From assembly GCF_003634015.1 (NCBI RefSeq), contig NZ_RBII01000001.1:434001-498000 (forward strand): a DNA stretch of 64,000 nucleotides, read 5' to 3'. Below the pieces are notes generated by a model. It ran no database searches and was not told the DNA's origin. It saw only the letters and a list, made by a program, of their open reading frames with translations. This document shows positions 1 to 11,296 of the stretch, one piece after another. The translations under genes were made by a program, and so were the position numbers. This stretch comes from Litorimonas taeanensis. Lineage in GTDB: Bacteria; Pseudomonadota; Alphaproteobacteria; Caulobacterales; Maricaulaceae. Position 1 is the first letter of the stretch. Every line of letters begins with the position of its first letter.

Positions 1-358
1 CTGTCGCGGCCTCTGCGACATAGGATCGGCGCCGGAAACTTTCGCGTTTTGCCGGCTGTGAGAGGTGAATCTCTACAATCGGTACGTCCAAGAGTTTCAG
101 CGCATCATATATGGCGACAGATGTATGTGTGTAGGCGGCAGGATTGATTAGAACGGCTGATGCCTTATCCGCTGCCTCTTGAATATGATCGACAATTTCG
201 CCTTCAATATTGCTTTGCTTGAAGACGATATCCAATTTTGTCGCCGCACGGCACTCGGCTTCGATATCGGCCAGTGTCTTTGACCCATAGATTTCGGGTT
301 CACGCGTGCCGAGCCGGTTTAAATTGGGCCCGTTGAGTATATAAATGGGTTTGGTCAT
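1..358 (-). CDS. aroQ: 3-dehydroquinate dehydratase, type II (partial, C-terminus cut by window edge)
   Basis: Reading the minus strand from an ATG at 356-358 gives an open frame to the window edge, about 119 codons of an expected 145 or so. It opens with [20 protein letters not shown], the N-terminus typical of the type II dehydroquinases, including the conserved Asn and the Arg and Tyr of the active-site loop. [10 protein letters not shown] and a C-terminal ESFRRRSY follow. The enzyme is cytosolic, converts 3-dehydroquinate to 3-dehydroshikimate and belongs to the shikimate pathway. The start is 60 bp from thiS, which is divergent, so the two share a short promoter region. The identification is secure; only the tail is missing. 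Confidence 0.93.
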   Translation of the reverse strand, partial: MTKPIYILNGPNLNRLGTREPEIYGSKTLADIEAECRAATKLDIVFKQSNIEGEIVDHIQEAADKASAVLINPAAYTHTSVAIYDALKLLDVPIVEIHLSQPAKRESFRRRSYVAEAAT

Positions 359-418
359 TGAGACGCTGTTTATGGCATGGTAACGCGCCCTGCAACGCAA
401 AAGACAAAAGGTGTGATT

Positions 419-619
419 GTGGAAATTATGGTCAATGGTGATTTTCATTCCTTTGATGAAGGTCTGACGATTGCACAAATGCTCGTAAAACTGGACTTAC
501 CCCTGAAAAAGATTGCGGTAGAACGGAATTTAGAGGTCGTTCCAAAATCGGCTTATGAAGATGTCGTTTTACAAGAGGGCGACAAGCTCGAAATTATTCA
601 TTTTATCGGAGGCGGCTAA
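419..619 (+). CDS. thiS: Sulfur carrier protein ThiS
   Basis: ThiS is a small ubiquitin-fold protein whose C-terminal Gly-Gly is adenylated and thiocarboxylated to donate sulfur for the thiazole ring of thiamine. The frame ends in HFIGGG, the hallmark tail. An upstream ATG at 377 is possible, but the GTG at 419 gives MEIMVNGD... and 66 residues, the normal family length. It has an AAGG-like ribosome binding site about 7 nt upstream, so I prefer it. The stop overlaps the thiG ATG (TAATG), so the two are translationally coupled. Fold, length and neighbour all agree. Confidence 0.88.
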   Translation: MEIMVNGDFHSFDEGLTIAQMLVKLDLPLKKIAVERNLEVVPKSAYEDVVLQEGDKLEIIHFIGGG

Positions 620-1398
620 TGTCGGCGCAAAAAGACAAGCTTATCGTTGCGGGACGCGAATTTGATTCGCGGCTTATTATTGGAACGGGGAAGTATAAAG
701 ATTACGCTGAAAATGCAGCGGCCCTAGAGGCGTCTGGAGCCGATATGGTGACGGTTGCTGTGCGCCGCGTTAATTTGTCAGACCCCAAAGCGCCTATGCT
801 TGCGGATTACATAGACCCTAAAAAGACAACATATCTTCCGAATACAGCGGGCTGTTTTACAGGTGAAGACGCTGTGCGCACATTACGTTTGGCCCGAGAA
901 GCAGGCGGCTGGGACCTTGTTAAGCTAGAAGTTTTATCTGACCCCAAACATCTCTACCCGGATATGGAAGAAACTCTACGGGCGGCAGAACTCTTGTTGA
1001 AGGATGGTTTCGAAGTCATGGTCTATTGTTCAGACGATCCTGTTTTTGCTAAAAAACTAGAAGAAATGGGTTGCTGTGCCATCATGCCATTAGGCGCGCC
1101 AATTGGATCGGGTCTCGGGATTCAAAATCCAGTGAATATCCGCCTCATTGTTGAACAAACAAAAGTGCCTGTTATCGTTGATGCAGGTGTGGGGACAGCG
1201 TCAGACGCGACGGCAGCTATGGAACTGGGATGTGATGGCGTTTTAATGAACACAGCGATTGCCGAAGCCAAAGATCCGATTCGTATGGCGAAAGCCATGA
1301 AACACGCCGTTATTGCCGGACGGGAAGCTTATCTGGCGGGACGGATGCCCAAAAAAATGTATGCCGATCCAAGCTCACCGCTTGCAGGGCTGATTTAG
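619..1398 (+). CDS. thiG: Thiazole synthase ThiG
   Basis: ThiG is a 259-residue TIM-barrel enzyme. It condenses 1-deoxyxylulose 5-phosphate, dehydroglycine and ThiS thiocarboxylate into the thiazole phosphate of thiamine. The Schiff-base lysine is K102 in WDLVKLEVL. Further family signatures are IIGTGKY near residue 20, [10 protein letters not shown] near 155 and the phosphate-binding [11 protein letters not shown] near 190. The start overlaps the thiS stop by one base. The rest of the thiamine pathway (thiE, thiO, thiC) is not in this window after thiG, so this is a minimal thiS-thiG pair. Length and motifs are normal. Confidence 0.96.
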   Translation: MSAQKDKLIVAGREFDSRLIIGTGKYKDYAENAAALEASGADMVTVAVRRVNLSDPKAPMLADYIDPKKTTYLPNTAGCFTGEDAVRTLRLAREAGGWDLVKLEVLSDPKHLYPDMEETLRAAELLLKDGFEVMVYCSDDPVFAKKLEEMGCCAIMPLGAPIGSGLGIQNPVNIRLIVEQTKVPVIVDAGVGTASDATAAMELGCDGVLMNTAIAEAKDPIRMAKAMKHAVIAGREAYLAGRMPKKMYADPSSPLAGLI

Positions 1399-1502
1399 GA
1401 GCGCGTTTTAAGCAGGCTTTCTTGGCTTCTGGGGCAAATTTTATGAATGTGACTTGAAAATGCCACAATTGGGAATTTGATAGGCAAAGAGGAGTTCAAA
1501 TC

Positions 1503-2075
1503 ATGCCTTTCACATATTTATTAAAGCCTATTCTTGCGACGAGCCTTGTGTTCACATTGTCAGCCTGCGCTTCATCCCCGATTGATACCTTTAAACGCGT
1601 CGGCGGCGGTGCATCTAAGACGGCCTCAGAGGTAAGAACAGGTGAGGCGCCCAAAAGCGTAGAAGGACTGGATGATAGTCATAGTTTCGCGGATGTCGTT
1701 CTCACCCCCCTTGAAGACATAAATGTCCGAAAAGATGAAATTCCGCCTATATTGCTCACAATGGACAGTCCATATTTTCAACCCGAGGACTCTAGCTGTT
1801 TTGGTCTATACAAAGAAATATTAGAGTATGATGGGTTATTAGGCCCTGATTTTGATGCGGACGAACAGGCCAAACGCTCTTCAAAGATCAAAGCTTATAC
1901 GGCCGCGTCATCTGTTGTTGGCAGCGTCATTCCTTTTAGAGGGTTAGTTCGCACGGCTACAGGCGCAGCAAGCTATGACAAAGATATAGAACGGGCCTAC
2001 CGTAAAGGCGTCGCGCGGCGGGCCTTCCTTAAGGGGCTTGCGAACAGTAATTCTTGCTATGAAGATGATAATTAG
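1503..2075 (+). CDS. Hypothetical lipoprotein
   Basis: This 190-residue protein starts MPFTYLLKPILATSLVFTL and has a clear lipobox (LSAC, Cys at about 22), so it should be exported and lipid-anchored. The mature part is Ser/Thr/Asp-rich at first, then a compact stretch with two cysteines (SSCFGLYKEI and a C-terminal NSCYEDDN) that could form a disulfide. A glycine/alanine-rich segment near 135-150 might be weakly membrane-active. I do not recognise a family. It stands alone between thiG and secG, with no overlap to either. Confidence 0.75.
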   Translation: MPFTYLLKPILATSLVFTLSACASSPIDTFKRVGGGASKTASEVRTGEAPKSVEGLDDSHSFADVVLTPLEDINVRKDEIPPILLTMDSPYFQPEDSSCFGLYKEILEYDGLLGPDFDADEQAKRSSKIKAYTAASSVVGSVIPFRGLVRTATGAASYDKDIERAYRKGVARRAFLKGLANSNSCYEDDN

Positions 2076-2228
2076 GCCACTGCAAGCCCCTTAGATTCGG
2101 GCTGAGTTTGAGTCAGAGTTTTCGGCACTTGTAATTCGCTCTGGTCATTCCGATGTGAATAGTCTAATCGGCGCGGCAATATGAACCGCGCGTTATGTGC
2201 AAGTAATATCCGAATCCGAGAAAAAGTA

Positions 2229-2642
2229 ATGTCTACAGTTCTGCTCATCATACAATTGATAATAAGCCTTATCCTGACAGGCCTTATCCTGATTCAACGC
2301 TCTGAAGGCGGAGCTTTGGGTATTGGCGGCGGCGGAGGCGGCGGATTAATGTCTGGTCGTTCTGCGACAACATCTATTGCGCGGATGACGGGCATCATTG
2401 GCGCGTTATTCGTTGTGAACTCTTTGGCGTTATCCATAGTTTTTGGCATGGAAAACAGAGATAATTCAATTACTGACGATAGTAATGCCCAAGCCCCCTT
2501 GACGGCACCCGTCGATTCAAGAGATACGACCCCCCCGTTGGAGGACGTAATTACGACACCCGAATCGACAACGGAAACCCCCGTGACAGAGCCGGTTGAA
2601 GAAGAGGCGTCCGAGACCGAGGAACCAAAAGAGGGCGAATAA
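2229..2642 (+). CDS. secG: Preprotein translocase subunit SecG
   Basis: SecG is the small accessory subunit of the SecYEG channel. The protein (137 residues from the ATG at 2229) has two membrane helices, at about 3-20 and 55-75. Between them is the family signature SEGGALGIGGGGGGGLMSG followed by RSAT. The frame extends upstream to 2181, but the preceding 16 residues are not SecG-like. The C-terminal 55 residues are a long acidic, Thr/Pro/Glu-rich tail, common in alphaproteobacterial SecG and probably disordered. pyrG follows 39 bp later, a frequent gene order in this class. Confidence 0.92.
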   Translation: MSTVLLIIQLIISLILTGLILIQRSEGGALGIGGGGGGGLMSGRSATTSIARMTGIIGALFVVNSLALSIVFGMENRDNSITDDSNAQAPLTAPVDSRDTTPPLEDVITTPESTTETPVTEPVEEEASETEEPKEGE

Positions 2643-4313
<1,671 letters not shown>

Positions 4314-4346
4314 TCAGTTTTCACGCTGGGGTTGTCGCAGGTGGTA

Positions 4347-4483
4347 ACGCCCTAATAAGGGGCGGCTTGATTAAAACTTAATCTTGCTCAATTATTTCGT
4401 CGCAAATTTGCAACACTGTTTTCACAATGCTGTGAGAACGGGCTTATAACGTGATTTTTCCTTGTTATTTCAATTAAAATTGT
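4347..4483 (+). other. Intergenic region with weak hairpin, upstream of TonB receptor
   Basis: After pyrG there is a short GC stem (CGCCC/GGGCG around 4348-4365) without a U-run, so it is at best a weak terminator. The rest is AT-rich and should contain the promoter of the TonB-dependent receptor. I cannot place -35 and -10 boxes with confidence. Confidence 0.3.
4418..4439. promoter_or_regulatory. Imperfect palindrome, candidate operator of the TonB receptor
   Basis: GTTTTCAC-N6-GTGAGAAC: eight-base arms with one mismatch, 22 bp in all, about 100 bp before the receptor start. It has the size and symmetry of a dimeric repressor site. No regulator gene is adjacent, so what binds here is unknown. 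Confidence 0.3.
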
Positions 4484-4537
4484 GTGAGAGGCGCCCACCA
4501 AATCACACGTGCCAACCGCACACCAAAGGAGATATTC

Positions 4538-6760
4538 GTGCTATCCAACACATCCAATTTTAAGGCTGGAACCATTTTAGGGCTGAGTCTACTCATGATG
4601 TCCTCTGCGCTGACCCCTGCGTTTGCGCAAGTTGATGAAGTCATCGTCACTGCGCAGAAAAGAGAGCAAAGCCTTCAAGACGTTCCTCTCTCAGTCGCCG
4701 TCATGCAAAATGAAAAGCTAGATGTTCTTAGTTCTGGCGGGGAAGACATTTTATTTTTGAACGCTCGCGTGCCGAGTCTTTATGCCGAAACATCATTTGG
4801 CCGCGCTTTCCCGCGGTTCTATATTCGCGGTCTGGGCAATACAGATTTCGATTTGAATGCCAACCAACCCGTTAGCTTTGTGTATGATAATGTCGTGTTG
4901 GAAACGCCTGGTCTGAAAGGCTTCCCAGTTTTTGATTTAGAGCGCATTGAGATTCTTCGCGGCCCTCAAGGCACATTGTTTGGCCGTAATACACCAGCGG
5001 GTGTAATCAAATTTGAAAGTGCCAAGCCCACTCAAGAAACAGAAGGTTATGGCCGTGTCTCTTATGGACGTTTCAATTCTGTCGATGCCGAAGGCGCAAT
5101 TAGCGGCGGTTTGACTGAGAATTTATCAGCACGGGTTTCAGCGCTCTTTCAAACGCGCGATGATTATGTGGACAATACAGTTGAAGGCGCAAGCGAGAGC
5201 GGCTTTGAAGAATACGAAGAGCTAGCAGGGCGCTTGCAGCTCCTTTGGACGCCTGATGATCGTTCTTCTGCCTTGTTGAATATCCATGGCCGTAGCTTGG
5301 ATGGTGGTTCGCGCGTTTTCCGCGCCAATGTTATCGAGCCTGGTGTCGGCGGTTTTGTTGATAGCTTTGATCGATTTGTTGCGACACAAGATGCGCCGCA
5401 AAACCTAAATGTTGATAACTTAGGTGTGACACTGACGGTCAATACCGATATTGGCCCAGGGACACTGACGACGATTTCAGCCTATGAGACGGTTAGTCTT
5501 GACGCTCGTGGTGATGTCGACGGCGGACAGGGCGCCGTTTTCGCGCCGCCATCAGGCCCGGGTTTTATTCCATTCTCTGCTGAAAGTGCTGATAATATTA
5601 CGGACCACATGCAGGCGACCCAAGAGATTCGCTATAACTGGGATTCTTCGGACAAGCTCAATGTTACTTTTGGCGGCTTTGCCTTTTATGAAAACTTAGA
5701 GCTTGAAAATATAAGCTATGACACACTCTCAGACTCGACACTGAATGGCCTCGCTGTTCAGGATCAAGAAACTGTAGCGTTAGCTTTGTTTGGGTCTACA
5801 GAATATAAAGCCACTGACGATATTACCGTCACGGGTGGTGTACGGCTTTCATATGAAAATAAAAAGTTTGAAGCCTCACGCCTTATTGGCCCGTTTGGGG
5901 CTCCGGCTTTGGGACCTCTAACCGAAGACTTAAAATCAACCGTCCTGACGGGTGATTTGGCTGTTGATTACAAAGTCAATGATAACGTCAATGTATATGC
6001 TCGCTATGCCCGTGGTTTCCGCGCGCCGAACGTCCAAGGACGCCTAGTTTTTGGTGACTTTATTACGGTTGCGGATACAGAAACGATCGATTCTGTTGAA
6101 ACAGGTGTCAAAACGAAAACCGCCGATGGCCGCGCGACATTTAACGTCTCTGCCTTCTATTTCCGTACAAAAGATCAGCAATTGACTGCTGTGGGTGGGG
6201 CCGGGAACTTTAACCAGCTTTTAAACGCTGATGCGGTGGATGGTTATGGTTTTGAAATTGATGCCGCCGTTTCGCCTGTCAAAGGTTTCGATTTAACCGC
6301 GGGAATGAGCTACAATCACACAAGCATTGATGATGAAGATTTAGAGGTCGGTATTTGCGGCGCGCCTTGTACTGTTCTTGATCCAATTAATGCAGCAACT
6401 GGCAATGCTTTGATTGATGGAAACTCATTACCACAGGCTCCAAGACTCGTAGCTAATATGACGGCCCGTTATGGTGTCCCAATTTCAGAAGGCAGCGAAT
6501 TATTTGTCTATGGCGATGTCGCGCATCGCAGCAAAGTAAACTTCTTCTTATATGAAAGTAGTGAGTTCAGAAGCGATTCACTGACAGAAGTTGGTTTGCG
6601 TGGTGGATATATCAACCATGATGGTGGATTGGAAATCGCTGGATTTGTTCGCAATCTGTTTAACGAAACAGAGCTTGAGGGCGCCGTTGATTTTAACAAC
6701 TTCACGGGTTTCATCAATGAACCGACCATTTATGGCGCGGAAATAACCAAGCGCTTCTAA
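4538..6760 (+). CDS. TonB-dependent outer-membrane receptor
   Basis: The frame opens at 4484, but I place the start at GTG 4538. It follows an AAAGGAGA ribosome binding site by about 6 nt and gives a clean signal peptide ending near TPAFAQ (740 residues). Next come the TonB box and plug: VDEVIVTAQKREQSLQDVPL, the plug motif RGLGNTDFD and LRGPQGTLFGRNTPAG. A beta-barrel follows that ends in the aromatic ITKRF. This is the FecA/iron-siderophore-like style common in Hyphomonadaceae and Sphingomonads; such receptors also take up plant-type aromatics, sugars or vitamins. The substrate cannot be deduced because no partner gene is adjacent. The gene has its own terminator. Confidence 0.93.
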   Translation: MLSNTSNFKAGTILGLSLLMMSSALTPAFAQVDEVIVTAQKREQSLQDVPLSVAVMQNEKLDVLSSGGEDILFLNARVPSLYAETSFGRAFPRFYIRGLGNTDFDLNANQPVSFVYDNVVLETPGLKGFPVFDLERIEILRGPQGTLFGRNTPAGVIKFESAKPTQETEGYGRVSYGRFNSVDAEGAISGGLTENLSARVSALFQTRDDYVDNTVEGASESGFEEYEELAGRLQLLWTPDDRSSALLNIHGRSLDGGSRVFRANVIEPGVGGFVDSFDRFVATQDAPQNLNVDNLGVTLTVNTDIGPGTLTTISAYETVSLDARGDVDGGQGAVFAPPSGPGFIPFSAESADNITDHMQATQEIRYNWDSSDKLNVTFGGFAFYENLELENISYDTLSDSTLNGLAVQDQETVALALFGSTEYKATDDITVTGGVRLSYENKKFEASRLIGPFGAPALGPLTEDLKSTVLTGDLAVDYKVNDNVNVYARYARGFRAPNVQGRLVFGDFITVADTETIDSVETGVKTKTADGRATFNVSAFYFRTKDQQLTAVGGAGNFNQLLNADAVDGYGFEIDAAVSPVKGFDLTAGMSYNHTSIDDEDLEVGICGAPCTVLDPINAATGNALIDGNSLPQAPRLVANMTARYGVPISEGSELFVYGDVAHRSKVNFFLYESSEFRSDSLTEVGLRGGYINHDGGLEIAGFVRNLFNETELEGAVDFNNFTGFINEPTIYGAEITKRF

Positions 6761-6780
6761 GAGCCTAAATTTTAGTGAGA

Positions 6781-6807
6781 ACCCGCGCTTTGGGCGCGGG
6801 TTTTTTT
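6781..6807 (+). terminator. Rho-independent terminator of the TonB receptor
   Basis: ACCCGCGC-TTTG-GCGCGGGT stem followed by seven Ts, 20 bp after the receptor stop. The T-run is on the plus strand only, so it serves the receptor rather than erpA. Confidence 0.9.
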
Positions 6808-6827
6808 ATGCCTTAAAGCAATGGACT

Positions 6828-7178
6828 TTAAACTGAGAAACTTGTTCCGCAGCCACATGCAGCAACAGCGTTCGGATTGTGAATTTTAAAAGCCGAGCCA
6901 ATAAGCTCTCGGGCATAATCAATTTCAGAGCCAGTTAAAAACTCGACACTCATCTCATCGATTAAAATTTTTGCGCCATCTCGCTCCAAAACAATATCAT
7001 CGTCATTAGGGCTGTCTGCAAAATCAAACTTATATTGAAATCCAGAACATCCACCGCCTTCGACGGCGACGCGTAAATATTGATCCTTGCCTTGCTTTTT
7101 CATGATAGCATTAATTTGCATGGCCGCAGAGGCTGACATGGAAACAGGCAGTGTTTCGGTGGTGGTGTTTTCGTTCAT
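6828..7178 (-). CDS. erpA: Iron-sulfur cluster insertion protein ErpA
   Basis: This is an A-type Fe-S carrier of 116 residues that hands [4Fe-4S] or [2Fe-2S] clusters to apoproteins. The three cluster cysteines are all present: C44 in GGGCSGFQY, and C108 and C110 in CGCGTSF. The helical linker DEMSVEFLTGSEIDYA is typical of ErpA rather than IscA. It is divergent from the dGTPase gene, with only a few tens of base pairs between, a pairing often seen in alphaproteobacteria. No isc/suf genes are in the window. Confidence 0.93.
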   Translation of the reverse strand: MNENTTTETLPVSMSASAAMQINAIMKKQGKDQYLRVAVEGGGCSGFQYKFDFADSPNDDDIVLERDGAKILIDEMSVEFLTGSEIDYARELIGSAFKIHNPNAVAACGCGTSFSV

Positions 7179-7242
7179 GGCTTTTATATAGGCATAAAGA
7201 GTGAGTCTGCCTAGACCCGCGAAACAGACAGAAGAGAAATTT

Positions 7243-8475
7243 GTGTCCGCCCAATCCCCGAACGAAACGCCAGAATTGCATTTTTCACCTTATCGCCGTA
7301 CGCGCGCTATTTATGCATCAGATCCAGAAACTGCGAGAGGGCGTCTTATTGCACAACCCTCAAAATCTGAACGTAGTCCTTTTCAACGTGATAAAGACCG
7401 GATTATTCATTCCTCTGCTTTTCGTCGCCTAAAAGGCAAAACACAGGTCTTTGTGGCGCATGAAGGGGATTATTATCGGACGCGCCTTACCCATAGTTTG
7501 GAAGTTTCACAAATAGCGCGCTCTATTGCGCGCGTCTTGGGCCTTGATGAAGACTTAGCTGAATGTTTGGCCTTGGCACATGATATGGGGCACCCCCCTT
7601 TCGGTCATTCAGGAGAATACGCTCTGGCCGCCTGCATGGCGCCTTATGGCGGCTTTGATCACAATGCTCAGACCCTGCGTATCGTCGAAACATTAGAAAG
7701 GCGATACGCTGAATTTGACGGTCTGAATTTAACCTGGGAAACGCTTGAAGGTATTGCAAAGCATAATGGGCCATTGATCTTGGAAAAAGGCGATGAGGAT
7801 AAACTGCCTTGGGCTTTGAAAAATCTGCAAAATTGGAAAGCACTTGAACTTGAAACTTTTGCGGGGCCAGAGGCGCAAGTGGCCGCCTTAGCTGATGATA
7901 TAGCCTATAATAATCATGACATTGACGATGGTTTGAGAGCGGGTTTGTTCACCGTAGCCGAGGTTGCTGAAGTCCCTATCGTAGGAGAGGCTTTCGCTGA
8001 TGTTCGCCGCCGTTATCCTGATATCTCAGAAGATCGTATGATACACGAGGCTGTTCGGGATTTGATTGGCTATATGGTGTCTGATGTACTGGAAGAAACC
8101 CGAGCGCGGTTGAAATTTCATAACCCACAATCAGCGCAAGATATTCGTGAATTGGATCGTTCTGTCGTTGCCTTCTCAGAAGGGTTTCGTACGAAAGAAA
8201 AGGCCCTGAGAACCTTCTTATATGACAATATGTACCGTCATTATAAGGTCAACCGCATGATGGGGCAGGCCAGCCGAGTTGTCAGTGAATTGTTTGAACT
8301 CTTTATCGAAGACCCTGATATTCTTCCTACTGAACTTCGTCGTCAATGCGATGGGGCAAGGACTGAAACAACGGCACGGGTCATATGTGACTATATCGCG
8401 AGCATGACTGATAACTTTGCTTTGGCTGAGCATAGAAAATTATTCACGGCTGCGGGTTATTTATCGACTTACTAA
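7243..8475 (+). CDS. dgt: dGTPase-like deoxynucleotide triphosphohydrolase
   Basis: HD-domain enzyme of the dGTPase family, which hydrolyses dNTPs to nucleoside plus triphosphate and so trims dNTP pools. The N-terminal RDRIIHSSAFRRLKGKTQVF and RLTHSLEVSQIARS are followed by the metal-binding AHDMGHPPFGHSGE (His-Asp at about 113-114 from this start). A second His/Asp set lies further on. The frame is open from GTG 7201. I prefer GTG 7243, which has AGAAGAG about 8 nt upstream and gives 410 residues. With 7201 the product is 424 residues. Family certain, start moderate. Confidence 0.9.
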   Translation: MSAQSPNETPELHFSPYRRTRAIYASDPETARGRLIAQPSKSERSPFQRDKDRIIHSSAFRRLKGKTQVFVAHEGDYYRTRLTHSLEVSQIARSIARVLGLDEDLAECLALAHDMGHPPFGHSGEYALAACMAPYGGFDHNAQTLRIVETLERRYAEFDGLNLTWETLEGIAKHNGPLILEKGDEDKLPWALKNLQNWKALELETFAGPEAQVAALADDIAYNNHDIDDGLRAGLFTVAEVAEVPIVGEAFADVRRRYPDISEDRMIHEAVRDLIGYMVSDVLEETRARLKFHNPQSAQDIRELDRSVVAFSEGFRTKEKALRTFLYDNMYRHYKVNRMMGQASRVVSELFELFIEDPDILPTELRRQCDGARTETTARVICDYIASMTDNFALAEHRKLFTAAGYLSTY

Positions 8476-9718
<1,243 letters not shown>

Positions 9719-9788
9719 TCACAGATGAAAATCAACGACCGGACACAACCGCGCCAAGGGACAATGCAATTAGGAAAGGAGTAGAGCC

Positions 9789-10772
9789 ATGCCTCGATCA
9801 TCCTATTCCGCACGTTCAAGAGATGATAACGGCCCTGTTTTCCTCGTTTTAGTTATCGCTATTTTAATTTCCGCGGCTCTAATCGTAACGCAAAGCGGCG
9901 AGGCGCGCCTGCGCAAATCTGTGCAAGTGCAATCTGATTCTATCGTCTCTCCTTTAATCACATTAATTACACGGCCCATTCGTGCTTCTGAAGGTCTCTT
10001 TGGGTCAATGTCAGATCGGCGTCGGGCCTATGAGGAAAACCTTGTCCTAAGAGCAGAGCTTCAACAATTAAGAGAAGAAAATTCTCGATTGCGTGTCAGC
10101 CAAGAAGAAATCGCGCGATATGAGGACATGTTAAGCGTAACGATTGAGACGAATGTCCCCCTCAAAAGAGTAGCTGCACGGACGGTAAATGATTTGACGG
10201 GGCCATTTGTACGGGCCTTGTTGATTGATGCTGGTAAGGACAAAGGTATAAAATTGGGTCAGGCGGTTATGACGTCTGATGGCCTAGTCGGGCATGTTAT
10301 TCTCGCGGGGTCAAATTCTTCGCGTATTCTGCGTTTAGATGATTTGAACAGCCGCATACCAGTTATCAACGAACGAGCTGGTTCTGTCGCAATTTTGGCA
10401 GGGGATAATAGCCGAAAGCCAAAACTTATATTCAGTGAAATTGACGCGGATTGGCAAGAAGGGGACATAATTGTGACCTCTGGAGACGATGGACGTCTGC
10501 CACGGGGTCTTCATATTGGGACCATAGATTCCGTTGTTAATGATGAAGTGCGTGTGTCAGTCAGCAGCTTTCAGAAACCTTTAGATTGGGTTTGGGTCGC
10601 AATTTTCGACCCCATAGCTGAGCCTGAAGCAATTTCTGAAACAAGTCTAAGTGAAAATATTTCTGAGGCGGAGTTATCGACGGCTCCAACGCATTCAGAC
10701 ACAACAAACAATTCAGACGCCACAAATAATGATGACGATGCTACACTCGCGATAGAAGGGGGCACTGAGTAA
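9789..10772 (+). CDS. mreC: Rod shape-determining protein MreC
   Basis: 327-residue bitopic inner-membrane protein. A membrane helix spans about 17-33, then comes a coiled coil (about 75-105, rich in ELQQLREENSRLR) and the periplasmic double beta-barrel (about 120-270) with SDGLVGHVILAG. MreC links MreB inside the cell to PBP2 in the periplasm. After the barrel is an unusual 50-residue tail of Ser, Thr, Asn, Asp and Glu, with TTNNSDATNNDDD, probably disordered. Good AGGAAAGGAG ribosome binding site. The stop overlaps the mreD start. Confidence 0.96.
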   Translation: MPRSSYSARSRDDNGPVFLVLVIAILISAALIVTQSGEARLRKSVQVQSDSIVSPLITLITRPIRASEGLFGSMSDRRRAYEENLVLRAELQQLREENSRLRVSQEEIARYEDMLSVTIETNVPLKRVAARTVNDLTGPFVRALLIDAGKDKGIKLGQAVMTSDGLVGHVILAGSNSSRILRLDDLNSRIPVINERAGSVAILAGDNSRKPKLIFSEIDADWQEGDIIVTSGDDGRLPRGLHIGTIDSVVNDEVRVSVSSFQKPLDWVWVAIFDPIAEPEAISETSLSENISEAELSTAPTHSDTTNNSDATNNDDDATLAIEGGTE

Positions 10773-11296
10773 TGGCGGGATTTACTTCTGTATTGCCGTC
10801 CAGACGTGCGGGGCATCTTAGACAGGCAGTCATGCTCGTTTTTGTCTTAACTGTTCTTGGTGTCATCAATATATCGGCGTTTGGATGGAATCTCTCATTA
10901 CAGTGGTTGCCGCTTGTAGCTGTGGCGCTTTGGCCTCGAGGAGCCTATCCTATTTACTCTATCATCGCTCTTTTGATCTTGGGTGTATTCCAAGATTGGG
11001 TTAGCTTTGGCGTGCCAGGGCAATGGGCGCTTATTTACCTATTGACCTATGCTTTCATCCGGCCTTTCGAACGCATAAAGACATTAAACTTTGGCGGTGG
11101 ATTGGTTGTGTGGTGCATCGCCATGACTGTCGCCTTAGTCACAATCGCCTTTACGGGACGCGTAATTTATTCTGATTGGCCAAATTGGGTGGTTTTGTTC
11201 CGAATGGCTGGCATAGCGAGTCTGTTTTTCCCGTTAATATGGTATATTCGTCGGGGCATACAGATTTTCATTCATAATAGAGAAATGAACGCTTAA
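10772..11296 (+). CDS. mreD: Rod shape-determining protein MreD
   Basis: 174-residue polytopic inner-membrane protein with about five helices and little else, as expected for MreD. It stabilises the MreC-PBP2-RodA elongasome. The start overlaps the mreC stop and its own stop overlaps the mrdA start (TAATG both times), so translation is coupled along the operon. Sequence identity to other MreD proteins is always low. The call rests on position, size and topology. Confidence 0.92.
   Translation: MAGFTSVLPSRRAGHLRQAVMLVFVLTVLGVINISAFGWNLSLQWLPLVAVALWPRGAYPIYSIIALLILGVFQDWVSFGVPGQWALIYLLTYAFIRPFERIKTLNFGGGLVVWCIAMTVALVTIAFTGRVIYSDWPNWVVLFRMAGIASLFFPLIWYIRRGIQIFIHNREMNA

Noticed and set aside
7201-7242. 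GTG 7201 as the start of the dGTPase gene
   Set aside because: No ribosome binding site before it, whereas GTG 7243 has AGAAGAG at a suitable distance; kept only as an alternative.
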